Assembly (NCBI GenBank): GCA_030549495.1
Contig: JAUIRK010000945.1
Span: 370,001-434,000, forward strand
From: Nectonema munidae
Lineage: Eukaryota; Nematomorpha; Nectonematoida; Nectonematidae
Direction: 5' to 3'
Length of the DNA: 64,000 bases
In this document: positions 36,950 to 49,848 of the stretch, piece by piece
Numbering within the stretch: position 1 is the stretch's first letter
How the letters are laid out: every line of letters begins with the position of its first letter
Notes under the pieces: generated by a model
Databases searched by the model: none
The model's input: only the letters and a program-made list of their open reading frames with translations
Told to the model about the DNA's origin: nothing
Position numbers and translations under genes: made by a program

Positions 36950-37370
36950 AAAACTTTCCTTCGCTAGAGAATTTTAAGAATATTCGAGTCTCAAAATTGT
37001 GAAAAGCTTTAAAAAACACCGAGCATAAAGCTTTAATATAGTTAGTTTTTACAAAACAAGAGAAATAGATTGGTGCTTAAAAGGGTAGGCTATTGACAAA
37101 ATAAAATATTTCTGATGTAATAGAAAATATTTCAAAATATATGTAATAGAAATGATGTAATAGCCTTGCACTCAAATAAGATTTAATATAGACAAAACTT
37201 TACTTCCCTAGAGATTCCAGAATATTTGGACCTCAAATCTACGAAAAGTTTAAAAAACGCCGATCATAAAGCTGAAATATAGTTAATTTTTACAAAACAA
37301 GTGAAAAAGTTTAAAAGAGTAGGCTATAATTGACAAAATAAAGTATTTCTGATGTAATAGAATTATTTAT
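36950..37370. repeat. Diverged tandem duplication, period about 243 bp
   Basis: The segment from about 36950 (AAACTTTCCTTCGCTAGAG) recurs from about 37195 (AAACTTTACTTCCCTAGAG). It continues through AGTTTTTACAAAACAAG and ATATTTCTGATGTAATAGAA in both copies. Confidence 0.85.
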
Positions 37371-38375
37371 TTAAATATTATTATGAAAATTTTATTATTC
37401 AGATGGAAAAAGACAAGTCGAATGTCAAGGAAAAGGAAAAACAATAACAAACGTTATACTAAAGGTAGCCTCAGGCGTCAAAGTTCAAAAAGATTCGATT
37501 ATATGCTCAGGTCACTTGAGAGCCTTCAATAGCAGTTATAAGCGAGTGATTGAGGAGTTCAAAAAGAGGAGAGAGATAAAGAACTTTATTTTAAAATGCA
37601 AATATTTTTATCAAAAAGAGGAAATATCAAGTAAAGCGAATATTATTAGTTTGAGCTTCTAAAAAGGAATTAAGGACAAACCCTCCAATTATACCACATA
37701 TGAAGTAACTAAAATACTCATAAAACCATTTGGGGCCATAAAAAAAGTTAGTTGGTTTAGAAATAATATTCGCTCTTTGGTTATTTTTTCCCATTTAAAA
37801 AAAGAGGGTATAGTAGGCATCTAGCATCATATATAAGATATAATAAGATTTAAAGCGTCAAATTCAATCAGAAGTTATGAGTACGTCCTTTGGAATGACT
37901 AGGCCCAAATCAAACAATTCTGCAGATCGTTATGTTAGAATCAGCTAATAAATAATTTTGAGGTATTTAAGTGAAAAGTACTACTTAAATTTATTGGCGA
38001 TTAATGATGATTGATATATTCATATTTCTGAAGGCACCGTTCGTTATGTATAAACTTATTAAAGGCACTTGGGATGGAGATGAGAGAAGAAAAGAGAACA
38101 GTGCTTATCAGGCCATCACTACTAACTTTTTATCCAAGATTTTTTTATTTTCGATTCATATAAAAACTTTTGGAGTTTGTGGCTACTTTATAAATAAATT
38201 AATACCCTACATTTGTGACAATATGTTAGAGTACAGCAAAGAATAAAATTCTTTACCAGGACGGGCAAATCATTTATGAGGTAGAGGCTCACATAATTTT
38301 AGAGGGGGCGAACTTTTTTTATAAATTTAAAATTTTATTATAGAAGAATTTTTGTATAATCAAGAAGCACCATTA

Positions 38376-38606
38376 TTACTCGACATTATACTTGCACGGA
38401 AAGCTCTCAATCCCACCATAACCACGGATGACTGCATTAATTTTGTCAAGTTTAATTAGTTTGCTTGTAATTCTGATGGCATCACTACCTTCTATCTCAG
38501 TGTTCTTATACTGGAGTCCCCAGTGCCATAGAGGATCGCGGAACAGTTCTATGAGAACCGAGAAGTGGTCACTGAGTGGATCTTTTTGTGCAACATATTG
38601 AGTCAT
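38376..38606 (-). other. Unrecognised 76-codon open frame
   Basis: Reads MTQYVAQKDPLSDHFSVLIE... with normal amino-acid composition and ends CKYNVE. I do not recognise a family. It lies just next to a LINE relic, on the opposite strand, and may be a fragment of a transposon or of a host exon. Confidence 0.2.
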
Positions 38607-38740
38607 TTGCGATTTTTGTCAATAATTCATATTTAAAAGAATAAATAATTTAATCTTTTACTATTTATATTTTTTATTGACTATCCCTCAATGATCATGA
38701 TTCACATTCCATCATATCTTTCACTCCCATCAATCCATTC

Positions 38741-39460
38741 CCTAAAAGAAGACACGCCTATTTCTGGACATCTGAACTGACCGTATTAAAAAAGAAACTA
38801 AAACGCATCATCAAAACACTAAGAAAATGTCCCACCCCTCAATCTTTTCCATCCATTCTGCTGCTAAAAAAGAATACAAACAGGCAATACTTCACGCTAA
38901 AAAGAACTCATGGGTAAAATTCACCAGCCAGCATTCAAATAATCCATGGAACATCATCAATAGGCTAACTAAAAAGAAAAAACCTTATATTCTCCCCTAA
39001 ACAATACTTCCCTGCTCATCCTATCATACCACACACTACAACCCTTTATTTCAATCGACAATCTTTCCCCCGGACTCGACATCTTCTGACCTCCCCTTCG
39101 ACCAGGCAATTCGAGAACACTCTAAAAATATCACTCCATCCAAAATCCTATTTTTCCTCCAATTACACTAAACGAATTAAACACAGCAGTAAATTCTCTA
39201 AAAACAAATGCTTCATCTACCTCTACTTCTATACCTGCCTCAAAAATAATCAAATATCTAGGACTTAACCTCCAGTCCAATCTAAAATTTTCAATACACT
39301 TTAAAAAAATACACCAAAAACTCTCAGTAACTCTTTTTTCACTTAAGAGCGCTATTTCTTATAAATCGGGCCTCCTTCCCAAACACATCAAATACATATT
39401 CTCATCCTTAATCCTCCCAGTAATTCAATACAGAATTCTTTCCTGGGGCATCTCCTAAAA
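38741..39460 (+). pseudogene. Non-LTR retrotransposon (LINE) reverse-transcriptase relic
   Basis: The plus strand carries RRHAYFWTSELTVLKKKLKR, then after a frameshift KEYKQAILHAKKNSWVKF and NNPWNIINRLTKKKKP, the linker between endonuclease and RT in I/R1/Jockey-type LINEs. After an internal deletion it resumes with IIKYLGLNLQSNLKFSIHF and LLPKHIKYIFSSLILPV, the end of the RT domain (YLG..L motif). The catalytic palm region is missing. Confidence 0.7.
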
Positions 39461-40019
39461 ACAATCGACACCCATCCATTTTTTTAACAAAGTACACCGT
39501 TTCTGCCTACTTTGTATCACCAACGCGTATCTGTATAAAGTTTCAAAAATATAACTGTTGTAAAAAGTCCCACAACATAGGAGAATAGTGGATATTACCT
39601 TGCTGCAAATATATAATGTTGAATGGACTAAAAAGTTTTGAACTTGTAAAGTTGAAACACATCTTCCTGTCAAGCGATACCGTTAGAAGACTAATAGGAG
39701 AGATATCTGATGACAAAATATCAGACGTGGTTTTATTGATTCGGAATTCGATTTTATTTTAATTTAGCTTGATGAAAAGACGGATGTTACAAACTTAACT
39801 ATGCCTTGCGTTTACGAAGAATATGTGCAACTGGTAGGAAATTTTTGTTTTGCGAATCTTAGCAGTAGAAAAACTGCAAGAGAAATATTTTGCAAGGTGG
39901 ACATTTTTTTAAAGCCAAAACATGCATATGGAGTGTGTACTGGCCTTGCTCTGTGATTTTTTGTTGTTCTAGTTTTTAGACTCTGATTAAAGAAAAATCT
40001 CCAGATGTAATTGGGGCGA
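39461..40019. other. Intergenic, nothing recognised
   Basis: AT-rich, with only short unrecognised frames. Confidence 0.45.
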
Positions 40020-40235
40020 AATTTTTTGTTGCAATTTTCAAAATTAGTGGTCTGGAAATACTATGAGAGACCAAATATTCAAGCAATCCTTTAAAATAGA
40101 GTGTATACAGCGCATACCTAAATTTATAAAACTACTTTATATTTCTTTACAAAATTGCTGAAATTTAAATACTATTACTTCCAGCGAAAATATTTTAATT
40201 AAATTTGCATATCGAATATACACCAGTTTAAAAAA
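40020..40235 (-). repeat. Dispersed repeat, inverted partner of 53885-54060
   Basis: GGTCTGGAAATAC, CAAGCAATCCTTTAAAATAG and CGCATACCTAAATTTATAA are present here and, reverse-complemented, at 53885-54060. Both ends also share a TATACAC.AGTTT motif. The family is unknown and it has no coding content. Confidence 0.8.
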
Positions 40236-42822
40236 ATTAAAAATTGTTGGGGGAGGGGGAGCCAATAAGCTTTTCATTTGAAAATGAAATAGTCTATCAG
40301 GCACATTACATGAATTGATGAAACGATATTTGAATCATAGAGAAAACAGCTGAAAACAAATAACTGAAGGTTGGATAGTTTTATATGAGTGAATGTAGTC
40401 TGAAGGCAAAGAGTCTACTAGACACCCTGCGATGTTTATATGAAAAAATGTGATTGATTCAGGGGCAAGGGTATAAAATGAAGTTATAATTGTGCAAACA
40501 AAAATAAAACAATAAATTAAGATTGCATTATTTCATTTTTCTCAGCATCATTCAAAAATAGTTTAAAGGCTAAATTGGTGCATTTTAAAAACAAAAACTT
40601 GAGCAACATTATTTATACTTTTTTGATCCTTTCATTGGAGGAATTTTTGAAAACTGATATCGCATAAGATGCATGGGGGCACAATGAGATACATAGGAGA
40701 GTTGGCAAAGAGAGGTTAAACAAGAGAAAAGTGCTTGAATGAAAGAAGAGAGCTTGAATGAATGAATGAGTTTTAGCAGAGAAAGCGGAAGAGAAAAACA
40801 GAGGAGAGAGAAAGAGAATCACTGTGACAGAAGATGAGAAAATCTAGTGGATCATCAACATGTTTGCTCAAAAATACTACAAAGAGGAGACAGTGTGATA
40901 AAAGACAATATTTAGAGTTGGTTCGATAAAAATTATTGCTTCAATGATCGTCAGTGACTGTCGTGAAGAGAGACAAAAGTAACAGAGAAATACTAACACA
41001 GGCGAGTTCGAGAGAGCAGTGCGACTCACGCTCAAAGCGCGAATTTGGCAGTGCGGAGACAGCTCAAAAGGTAAATTGACATGATTTACGATTGGCAATA
41101 AATGGCCTATAACCCTGTAAAATATATTTGATAGGAATTTCAGAGCAGCTTGACATGATGCTTGATTCGAAAGTCGGCATTCCCTCTTTTATTCTCGTAT
41201 CTTACCTTATCATGTATTGGAATGATCATTACATCCTATAATGCGATCATCATACATATTTTATAAACAAGCAGCAACTCTTACTTATAGAATATTATTT
41301 GGGGGGGGGGGGGGGTCCGTTTTGTATATTCCTATGGTTTTTAGTGAACATATTTTAATCTATGAATTCCCATAACCTTGCGCTGAAAGGAAAAAAGGCT
41401 ACAGTGCTCCATTGTCATAAAAAATTTAAAGCATTTGAAATGAAGCTAGAATTATAGCATAAGACAAGAAAATTTTTTCTGCATTATTGAACATATTTCT
41501 TGATGGAAATAAGTAAAATTTTGCCCGATTTTCGATGTCCTGGAAACCATAAAATACCGAGTAGCATATCTTAGCCAATAAATTTCTCTTTATTTTCCTA
41601 ACCTATCAAAATGTGAAAAATACTAATAATTAAAACACGTTTATAATGTCGATTAATATCATTTATCCTTTCTAATTGCTATTTGCCAATTATTGAACCG
41701 GTAGTCACAGTCTATCTGTATCTCTAGATATGTCTTGACTAAAAATGATTTCTTTTTTTAAAATCTTTAGGGAAGAGAATTTTGGTTGAGCTGATTAAAA
41801 ATTGTTAGCAACGAAATCTTACCAAGCTTGATTAGTAACACAGAAAAACAAAGAATCATCTTATATATTTATATTCTACCTACACACATATCAAATCAGT
41901 AAAGTAAATTGTTTGAAAATTTATTTAGGATATGGGGCTATGAATTGACAGATATGTAGCCCTGAATTTAAATTTGGTAATTTTAAATAGAAATTGGATG
42001 TCTAAAATTTTAGGAAAAAAATTTGCAAATCTTAAATTTGGGCCTAACTAATTACTGACCCCCAAACTTCCATTTTAATGTTGGATTTGAAAATATCCTA
42101 TACTATAATATACTAACACAGACTCTAAGACTAACAATATTCTAACTATACTAACTCTAACACTAACAATATTCTAACCAGGGCGCACATCCGGGGAGCG
42201 AGGGGGGGCTTGAATTTATGTTAATATTCCATTCCCTAAAAATGAAATAATTTGTTTGACAAAAGATTTAAGAAAAGTGTTTAAACACAGCCAACTATTG
42301 TAAGCAATCTTGATAAAAAAAAACTAAAACATTAAATAAAACGAATATATAAGAACAAAGATGCCATATATTTGATTTTTGGAATAAAAGACTTGATTGT
42401 TCAAATTATATTTAGCAAATTGAACCAAATGGCAAATACTTCTGATGCTCCATTGATTAAATCTTCTTAGCACATCTCATGACTCTATACAATTCGGGCT
42501 TATGTTTTATCGAAAAAAGATACATATGGTAGCTCATATGGTAGTTTGTTCATGCAAATTTGGAAACTCTTTAGGTAAGGAGATCGATTTCGTAAATGAA
42601 CCCACTACTAAAAGTATCGAATGATTGATTGATCGATAAAATTCTAATTTCTCTTGGAAACGCTCACATCTCAACTATTCCACTGTATTACGTTTATCTT
42701 TGTTCTTGTTATAATCGCAAGAACAGGTTGTACTTAAAAGTCTCTAAGGAGCTTCATATTGGCATACTTGAATAAGGTCCCCATTTTAATTTATATTGTG
42801 AAGGAGCATCACACTTGTTGAG
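40236..42822. other. Intergenic, nothing recognised
   Basis: No conserved frame. A G-run lies near 41299-41313. CAGGGCGCACATCCGGGGAG near 42179 is hAT-end-like. Confidence 0.45.
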
Positions 42823-43212
42823 ATGAGAATGATTAGGATGATGTGCGGAAAGACGCTGAAAGATAGGATTGCCAACGATGTGTTGAGAAAGAAAATTGGA
42901 ATTGAGTATATAGAAGTGCATTTAGAAGAGAATAGATTACGTTGGTTTGGTCATGTCGAAAGGATGTCCGAAAGGAACGTTGTAAAGAAGATAAAAGATA
43001 AATTGATTGATGGAAGATGAAGAGAGGAAGACCAAAGAAAGCATGGAATGAAGTGATTCACCATGATATGGAAAAAAGAAAGCTTGTGCAAAGTGATGCT
43101 AAAGAAAGAATGAAATGGCGTAGTTATTGCAGGAAACTGGTTGACCCCAACTCTTTGGGAACAATAACCAGGCCTAGAAGGCAAAATGGATGATGATGAT
43201 GATGATGATGTG
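42823..43212 (+). pseudogene. LINE 3' end, RTE-like, with ATG-repeat tail
   Basis: The frame encodes the C-terminus of a LINE polyprotein: KTLKDRIANDVLRKKIGIEY, then NRLRWFGHVERMSERN, and after an in-frame stop RGRPKKAWNEVIHHDMEKRK. The RWFGHV..RM motif just after the RT domain is common in RTE-type and related LINEs. The element ends in GATGATGATGATGATGATG, a 3-bp-unit tail used by such elements. It is 5'-truncated. Confidence 0.75.
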
Positions 43213-43587
43213 CAGGAGCATCATAGCCTCAAGACTTCGCTTCCAAGTGTTTATGGGGAAATGGAAATTTTTAAGACTTCTCCGTAATCACTGTTATAAA
43301 AAACATGAATTTTATCTAGGATTTAGCATCTTCAGCGGGTTTTTATAACTTGATTGACAACGCGATCATAGAAAGTATGGGATCGTTTCATCACCACTAA
43401 ATAGTGTATAGGTTACAACAATATAAAATAACTAACATATTTAACTAATGAACAGGCACTATATTAATTAATTAAATTATAAAAGCAATTTTTTTCGATG
43501 TGAAGCTTAAAAACACTTTCTTTAAATAAAAGATCACGATTTGCCAGGAAGTGTAGTGACAAATTTAAATAAAGAATAAATATCCAT
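43213..43587. other. 3' flank of RMC1
   Basis: AT-rich. No canonical minus-strand AATAAA between the stop codon and the LINE tail. A TATAAA variant lies near 43335. Confidence 0.4.
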
Positions 43588-45579
43588 TTAGGAAAGCCCT
43601 TGAGCAGAATCCATTGACTTTACATCAAAAACGATCTTTTCAATAGTATGTAGATAATGCATCATAGCATAAGAAACCGAATATTTCTTGGTCAAGGCCA
43701 AAACCCTATTCAAAATACTCTTATCTAATTTAGCATCAAGGTGAGGAGTTTTAATGATTATTGATAATACATATGTAAAGATTGAGCGAAGTTGCAGTGT
43801 CATTTCAAAACTATTTTCATTTGATACACACACATCAATCAAAAGTTGCAAGATCAAGGAGATTTCAGTGATAAAGGAAGATTTCTCCAAAATTGGCATA
43901 AAATTCAAAATTAACACCAACCCATCTTCATTTGCATCAAGCATCATTATTTTGCAAAGATTTTCAAAAAAAGATATAATGCTTGATTTTAAGCACAAGC
44001 TTTCATAGTACTTGAGAACTATTTGGTTCAAACAAGGAGACGATTTATTTTGCTTTAACAAGATGAGAAAGCATTCTTCAATGTTCTTATTAAATTGCAG
44101 CTTGTAAATGGCGAAAACATTCAAGCAAATGCTCAAAACAGCTTGCAGATAGTTCTGTGCGCTAGATTGGTTGAAAAGAGGCAAAATGACGTTTTGGCAT
44201 ATGTCCTCTAGGGAAATATTCACAGTTTTTTTACCGACTACATCATCGTTATGATGAGGTGGAAACATCTCAAGGATTTGATGCAACTCTTTCAAAACCT
44301 CAGAATCTTCATCAAGCAACCGTTTCAACAGGGAGGCAGTAATGGCCAACGTGTAGTCAGTGCGACGCAATGAAAAGCGAATGAAGTGGTAGAGAGATGA
44401 GAAGTGGGTGCTGGAAGTGAGCAGGTCGATCCTTAAGCACCAGAGTATGCCGGAGTGAGCATCAATTATGTGATTAGGCAGAAAAATGGACCACGTGCTA
44501 GAATACATCTCGTACTCTTCATCGCTTTTAATGTCAGGCAAGCTATGAGAGAAGATTTCTTTTACATTCAGAGATGATATCGACTTAGCAGGACAAATCA
44601 CTTCACTGTGATACGAAGTGGCATGGTTGCCGACAAACTTTGTGCAAATTTCATCTTTGATGTCATAGAACATCGTTGTTTTGGAAACTTTGTGGTGAAC
44701 AGCGATCAGATTGTCAACTATGTTTATCGCCAATGCTCCGTAATAATACTTGTTTGGATTCAAGCACAACACATGTTTCACCTTGACTTCACTTTTAGCA
44801 CAGGAGTACAAGGATATTTCAACGAGAGAGAAGGCTGGCATGTGGGATCCATTTTTCACGATATCCTTATGAGAAATGCAGAATAAGAAGAGGTCATTGT
44901 AAATCACACTCAGCACGAAATTCCTTTCAATGAACAGAGGTGGTTCAAGGGCACATGCAACATCATCCGATTTGACATCCCTTTCCACAGAGCCGAGTCT
45001 GACAAAGGCATTCTTATCAAGCAGTACTAACTGAATGGATGAGCCCATTTTGCCTGTACAAAGCGCAAGAACCTTTTTTTCCATATTAAAAATAAACCAA
45101 TGATTTGTGCAGTTCGCTGCAAAAGTATTCAACAACTTCAAAATTCTTTCCTCACGATACACTTGATAGATTTCAGCATTCAAGTTGCTGATCAAACAAA
45201 TTTGGTTAGAGGAAATCCACACAAAGCCCAAAACTGTAGAGGCTTTAATGCTGGAACATTGCGCATATGCGTGACTGCAGATGAAATCATTCTGTATGTT
45301 ACAAAACTCAATTGACTTCAGGCATCTCTGAATTGACAAGATGTTGAGACAGGGAGAAAGCTTGATCGATTTGATCTCTGCGGTGTTTGATATGCGCAGT
45401 TTGATATCTTTCTTCAGACTTTTCGAGTGAATCGTCACTACCAATTTGTTATCTTCAGCCGTGCTCGTTGTTATGGTGTGTTGGAGGGCAGCATCGTAAT
45501 AAATTCGCGCGCACTTTTCAAGTGATGGAAAAAGTAGGGGGTCTTCTTCAAAATAAAAGTATGCCATTTTCTTACCCAT
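43588..45579 (-). CDS. RMC1: RMC1 (C18orf8/Mic1), regulator of the Mon1-Ccz1 complex
   Basis: This 663-codon gene has no introns; the human protein is 657 residues and collinear. The N-terminal half is a beta-propeller: VLGFVWISSNQICLI at 116-130 (human ILGFCWTSSTEIVFI), then AEIYQV (135-140), NIVDNLIAVHH (286-296; human NVVDNLVVVHH), YSSTWSIF (359-366) and SGILWCLRIDL (376-386). The C-terminal half is helical, corresponding to the Mic1 domain (PF07035). RMC1, called Bulli in Drosophila, binds Mon1-Ccz1, the Rab7 guanine-nucleotide exchange factor of late endosomes and autophagosomes. Two starts are possible. The second Met (residue 5) has the better context, AAAATGGC. No AATAAA is evident just downstream. 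Confidence 0.93.
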   Translation of the reverse strand: MGKKMAYFYFEEDPLLFPSLEKCARIYYDAALQHTITTSTAEDNKLVVTIHSKSLKKDIKLRISNTAEIKSIKLSPCLNILSIQRCLKSIEFCNIQNDFICSHAYAQCSSIKASTVLGFVWISSNQICLISNLNAEIYQVYREERILKLLNTFAANCTNHWFIFNMEKKVLALCTGKMGSSIQLVLLDKNAFVRLGSVERDVKSDDVACALEPPLFIERNFVLSVIYNDLFLFCISHKDIVKNGSHMPAFSLVEISLYSCAKSEVKVKHVLCLNPNKYYYGALAINIVDNLIAVHHKVSKTTMFYDIKDEICTKFVGNHATSYHSEVICPAKSISSLNVKEIFSHSLPDIKSDEEYEMYSSTWSIFLPNHIIDAHSGILWCLRIDLLTSSTHFSSLYHFIRFSLRRTDYTLAITASLLKRLLDEDSEVLKELHQILEMFPPHHNDDVVGKKTVNISLEDICQNVILPLFNQSSAQNYLQAVLSICLNVFAIYKLQFNKNIEECFLILLKQNKSSPCLNQIVLKYYESLCLKSSIISFFENLCKIMMLDANEDGLVLILNFMPILEKSSFITEISLILQLLIDVCVSNENSFEMTLQLRSIFTYVLSIIIKTPHLDAKLDKSILNRVLALTKKYSVSYAMMHYLHTIEKIVFDVKSMDSAQGLS

Positions 45580-45654
45580 TCACCAAGTTATATTCGTTTA
45601 TGGGAAGCACGCATTTCCAATTTCCTCTACATATCTAACAAATTGTTAAAGATA

Positions 45655-45773
45655 AAAAGGTAAAGTTACCATCGCTTGTATCGAACTATGAGGAAAGTGG
45701 GCTTGATGCGGGATCGAACCCAAGACCGTGAGTTATCGAAACCCAGTATCTAACGAAACTTACTCACGCCCCC
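45655..45773 (-). repeat. tRNA-derived SINE, family A, copy 1
   Basis: The minus strand reads GGGGGCGTGAGTAAGTTTCG, then ATACTGGGTTTCGATAACTC and a B-box-like GGGTTCGATCCCGCATC, followed by a non-tRNA body and an A-rich end. Relatives lie at 49849, 56585 and 60625. Confidence 0.8.
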
Positions 45774-46464
45774 ATTGGATGTTTGCTGTAGATATAAACT
45801 TTCTTAAATTTCAGGAAAATGTCAATCATTAATCAAAAAATTCAAAAGTGTGTACGTTTGAAAAATACGAAAACGATTATGAAGACAATAGGAAAACTCC
45901 ATTTTATGGCATGGGTAATTAAATAAACGTGTTGATGCGTTTAAGGAGTCTTTATCAAATGAACATATTTCAGCAGTCTTATAACCACCTTATTCAGTTC
46001 TTTGCAGGATAAGGAGTCTTCATTAGACAAAGACTCCCTAAAAGTATCCAAAGGTTTCTTTGATTTGCCTATAAAATGATTATTATATATTTAAGCTTGA
46101 TTAACATTCATGGTGAATTGGGAAAATGAAAAGAAAAAATTATGTTTATTTTCGTGACATAAGTTTATATTTCCAAAAATTTAAGGAAATGATAGAAATT
46201 CTTAAAAATATCGAAATGTTTCTAAAGTAAGTGTACGATGGTGTGCGTAGGGCACTCAGATCCCGAAAATGGCTAGGTAGCCCGTTTTTTGTGAAGCTTT
46301 TTATAAATATTTTTAGCTACTAATTTGAAATTACATGTATGAATGGTATCTGGTCAAAATGGCCTAAAAGCAAAACGGCCGCAAAGATAGCTCAAATTGA
46401 AAAAGTTAAAAAACGGCTATATTTCAAAATTATCTTTTTATATGAGTTTTCACATGAAAAATAA
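45774..46464. other. Intergenic upstream of RMC1, nothing recognised
   Basis: AT-rich. The RMC1 promoter should lie near 45580-46000 but no motif stands out. Confidence 0.4.
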
Positions 46465-46815
46465 GTAATTTTTATATTATTTATTCTTTATTTTTGAAAT
46501 TTTCATACTCTTCCGATTCCAAACTTTTATAATTATTTTAAAAACAATAATTTTATTATGCCATGTATGTAATTAAAATTTCTTATTTTAAAACAGTTTA
46601 ATTATTATTATAGTGCTAATTTTTTCATGAAGTCGGATGAAAATATAAGAAAATTTCCATCTATTGACAAAATCCTCTTTGGTGTAATGTTTAAATACAT
46701 ACAAAGCATGTAAAACAACAAAATTAAAGGTTAAAAATAATTTTTATCAAAGTAAAGAATCGGAAGAGTAGTATGGAAATTTCAAAAAAAAAAAACAATA
46801 AATAATATAAAAAGA
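46465..46815. repeat. Long imperfect inverted repeat (foldback), about 350 bp
   Basis: TTTTTATATTATTTATT at the left recurs inverted at the right end (AATAAATAATATAAAAA). TACTCTTCCGATTC is matched by GAATCGGAAGAGTA. The similarity continues inward through a TGTATGTA..TTAAA stretch, giving imperfect arms of roughly 140 bp. It is consistent with an old foldback transposon. Confidence 0.75.
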
Positions 46816-49800
46816 AAGCATGTTTTGGTTTCCGGCACTTTTGGTTTTCGGCTTTTTTGAGGAAGAACCGTATGAATCAGGGTTGGGTCAAATACTTATT
46901 TTCAAGGCTCAAATCCAAATACTTTCGCTATCGTTATAGCTAAAATGCAAATACAAAATTGCTTTAAAATGCCTTCATATGGTTTATATATGTTAGGAAA
47001 TGCTTCTTTAACTGGTCAAGTACTTCAATAACGTTAATTCTTTCTGTATCTTTTTTTTAATATATTCTTTTCCAACTTTAAGTTCCGAAAAAAAACTGCT
47101 AAGATATATTTTATAGATGGGATATAAAAGGTTTAAGTTTTTCATATCCCAAAAATCCTACACTTTCAGGGGATAAATATGAAAGTGCTTTCATTATTGT
47201 ACAGCTTTTTTCATTTTTGTTCCATCAGCTTTCAATGACAGATATGTTGAGTTATTGATTTCAAGTATTATTTTTTGTAGAACAAAACTTTTTAAAGATG
47301 AGACTATTTCATTTTGTATTCTTGGTGACAAATAAGTGGAGTTTTTTGGAAAGGAAACTGCGATCTTAAATTTTTCCGATAGAAATTAATCATTAGATAA
47401 TATAATTATCAGTGCTAGAACATGACTTGTTTGAAAATTTCAAAAACTTTGTTAATATATTTCATTTATCCATATGTTCAATTTCTATTTTGAGAATTTC
47501 AAAGATAAAAATAGTACACCAAACTTCCTCAATATTAAAACTTCACTTTTGGGCATAACTTACATTAATATTCGCATTACCTGATATATTGACTTCTTCA
47601 GATGTTATTAAAAAAATTATGTTGATAAATATGCTTTTAAAAGAATTTTTTATAAAAAAATAATTTCAAAACACACAATATGTTAAACCTTGTGTTGAAA
47701 TAACATGCAGTGAAAAGAGTTTTTTTTACTATTTTGTGCTTATCAACTAAATCAAAAATCAGTTGAATGATCTAGTTACAAAAAGCTAATAAAAAATTTT
47801 CTCAAGTGAAAAAAAGTACCTACATTTATAATATTCATCAAATTAAATTAACTAAATTTTACAATCGATAATTTACTTTATTTTTATATCTGATTTTTAA
47901 CTATGAATTTTCAAAGATTTTCCTAATTTTCAAATTTAAATGACCTAGTTAAAACAACTAACTGTTCGACATCTTCATTAATGCAACTTTTTGTTTTGAC
48001 AATGTGATATGAAGGATCTTTATAGAATTTCTGTATATTTTGATCAAAATGAGGATTGGTATTGTTTGAAATTCAGTTTCTTACATTTTGAAGACAGTTC
48101 GAACTCTATTTTTTCGTGAACTGTATAATTGAAACTTCCGTTGATACTGTCTGCCTCACCGTCATATCACAGGATAATAAGCGCATGTCATAGGAGCATA
48201 TGGTGATGATGAAAAATGAGTGACATTCAAGCAATTGTAGTCAGGCATATTTTGATGGCACTACATTATTTAATGGTTGTGAAAGTTTAATGTTTGAAAG
48301 GGAGGAAATTTTTTTTCGGGGGGGGGGGGGGGGGCTATAAATATATTCATCGCTTCAATCAATTTGATATGCGAGATTCGATGACGGTGTGCATTTTGAG
48401 TTGATTGATGTCCTGTCATGTATGATATGCTACTTCATAGACTGGCATTTTTCATTACATCGTACACAATACCAATACACCAAGCCTACCACAGATACAA
48501 TTACATCAAATTTGGATCGTGGCTGAAGAGTGGGAGGAGAAATTTCCGACTACTCCGAATACTTGAAAACTTAATAAATTTAAGACACAAAAAACACAAA
48601 AGTCTTTATTTGAAATACTGTCCTCATGGGTTTTTTGAATCTATCTTCCTCCCCCTACACATGATCTGTTTCACATTTTCTTATTTTTAACTTCACTATT
48701 TCAGCATATTGAAATTAGAAGTTCTTACAATAGGCAGGATGAAGGATTTTTTCCCGTACGAACATATAAACTTAAGTTTAGTTCGTATCTTTTTGTTTTG
48801 AACTAAATAAATCTTATCTTATAAGAAAAAAAACTTAAAAAACCGACTCCAAACTTCGATTCATAAATTTTATTAGAAAACAAAATATAAAAAAAAAACT
48901 AAACTAAAATATATAAACTATGAATAATAATCATATATATACTATTCCAATTTTAATGGATATTATAGTAAAAAATTAGGGATTAAAAATAACACTTTTG
49001 TTATATTTCACCTCATCAAATTTCTCTTGTATAGCGAGAAGCAATAGAATGGCGAAATATCACAAAATTATTGATTTTCATCAATCATATTTAAAGCATA
49101 TAAATTTATATATAAATATTATAAATAATATTTAAGATAAGCTATATTTAAAGCACCGCTTTACTATTATTTTTATTCGCGCTAAAAAATCAGGAAATAG
49201 TCTCATTTTAGCGATTTTTCTTACACCCGTCTATCTCCTGTCTTTTCCCGTAATGTAAACGTCTCCTGTCTCGTTATGAATAGAGCGAAGAAATATGTTT
49301 TAACGATTTCACCCAATCAATTATTTTTCTCTTCATTTGTCTCCTTCTTCTTTTTTTTTTTTATCATTTCAGAATTCATCTTGGCCTATGTGATGTCGAA
49401 CATAAACATGATCATTTCATGTTAAACATGTTAATTCAAATAAATTAAATTGAAACAATAAATGCGAAAAATCATGGATCGTAAAGTGAGGTATTTATGT
49501 AATTTAAGTTCTAAATTTGATCAATATAGACGGCGTTACTTTGCATTGGCAAAATGTTGAAAATGTAGGTGATGGACACAGTCGTCATGTTTCGATTCAT
49601 AATAGTCAAGCTATGGAAGATTGTTTCTTCCTTGGATGATCGACAATTAAAGAAAAAGGAAATGATGCTTATCCATAGGAAGAGAAATCAATAATGCAAA
49701 AACTATCATCAAAACGTAAGGAGTATGAGAAAGAAAATGTCTAAAGCTACAAAAATAATTTAGGAACGATATTTTCTTATTCAAATATATAATTATAACA

Positions 49801-49848
49801 TATAGTTATCTAAAATGAATGAATTTTAAATCGAAATCTAAATAAAGG
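46816..49848. other. Intergenic, nothing recognised
   Basis: No supported gene. It includes a long G-run near 48318-48333 and an open frame 48418-48690 without conserved features. Confidence 0.5.

Larger units (their letters stand above)
35577..38375. other. Intergenic with small foldbacks and a local duplication
   Basis: No gene recognised. It contains the 95-nt foldback (36401-36495), an 11-bp hairpin AAAGTTATGAC at 36577-36603, and the 240-bp-period duplication (36950-37370). Confidence 0.55.
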
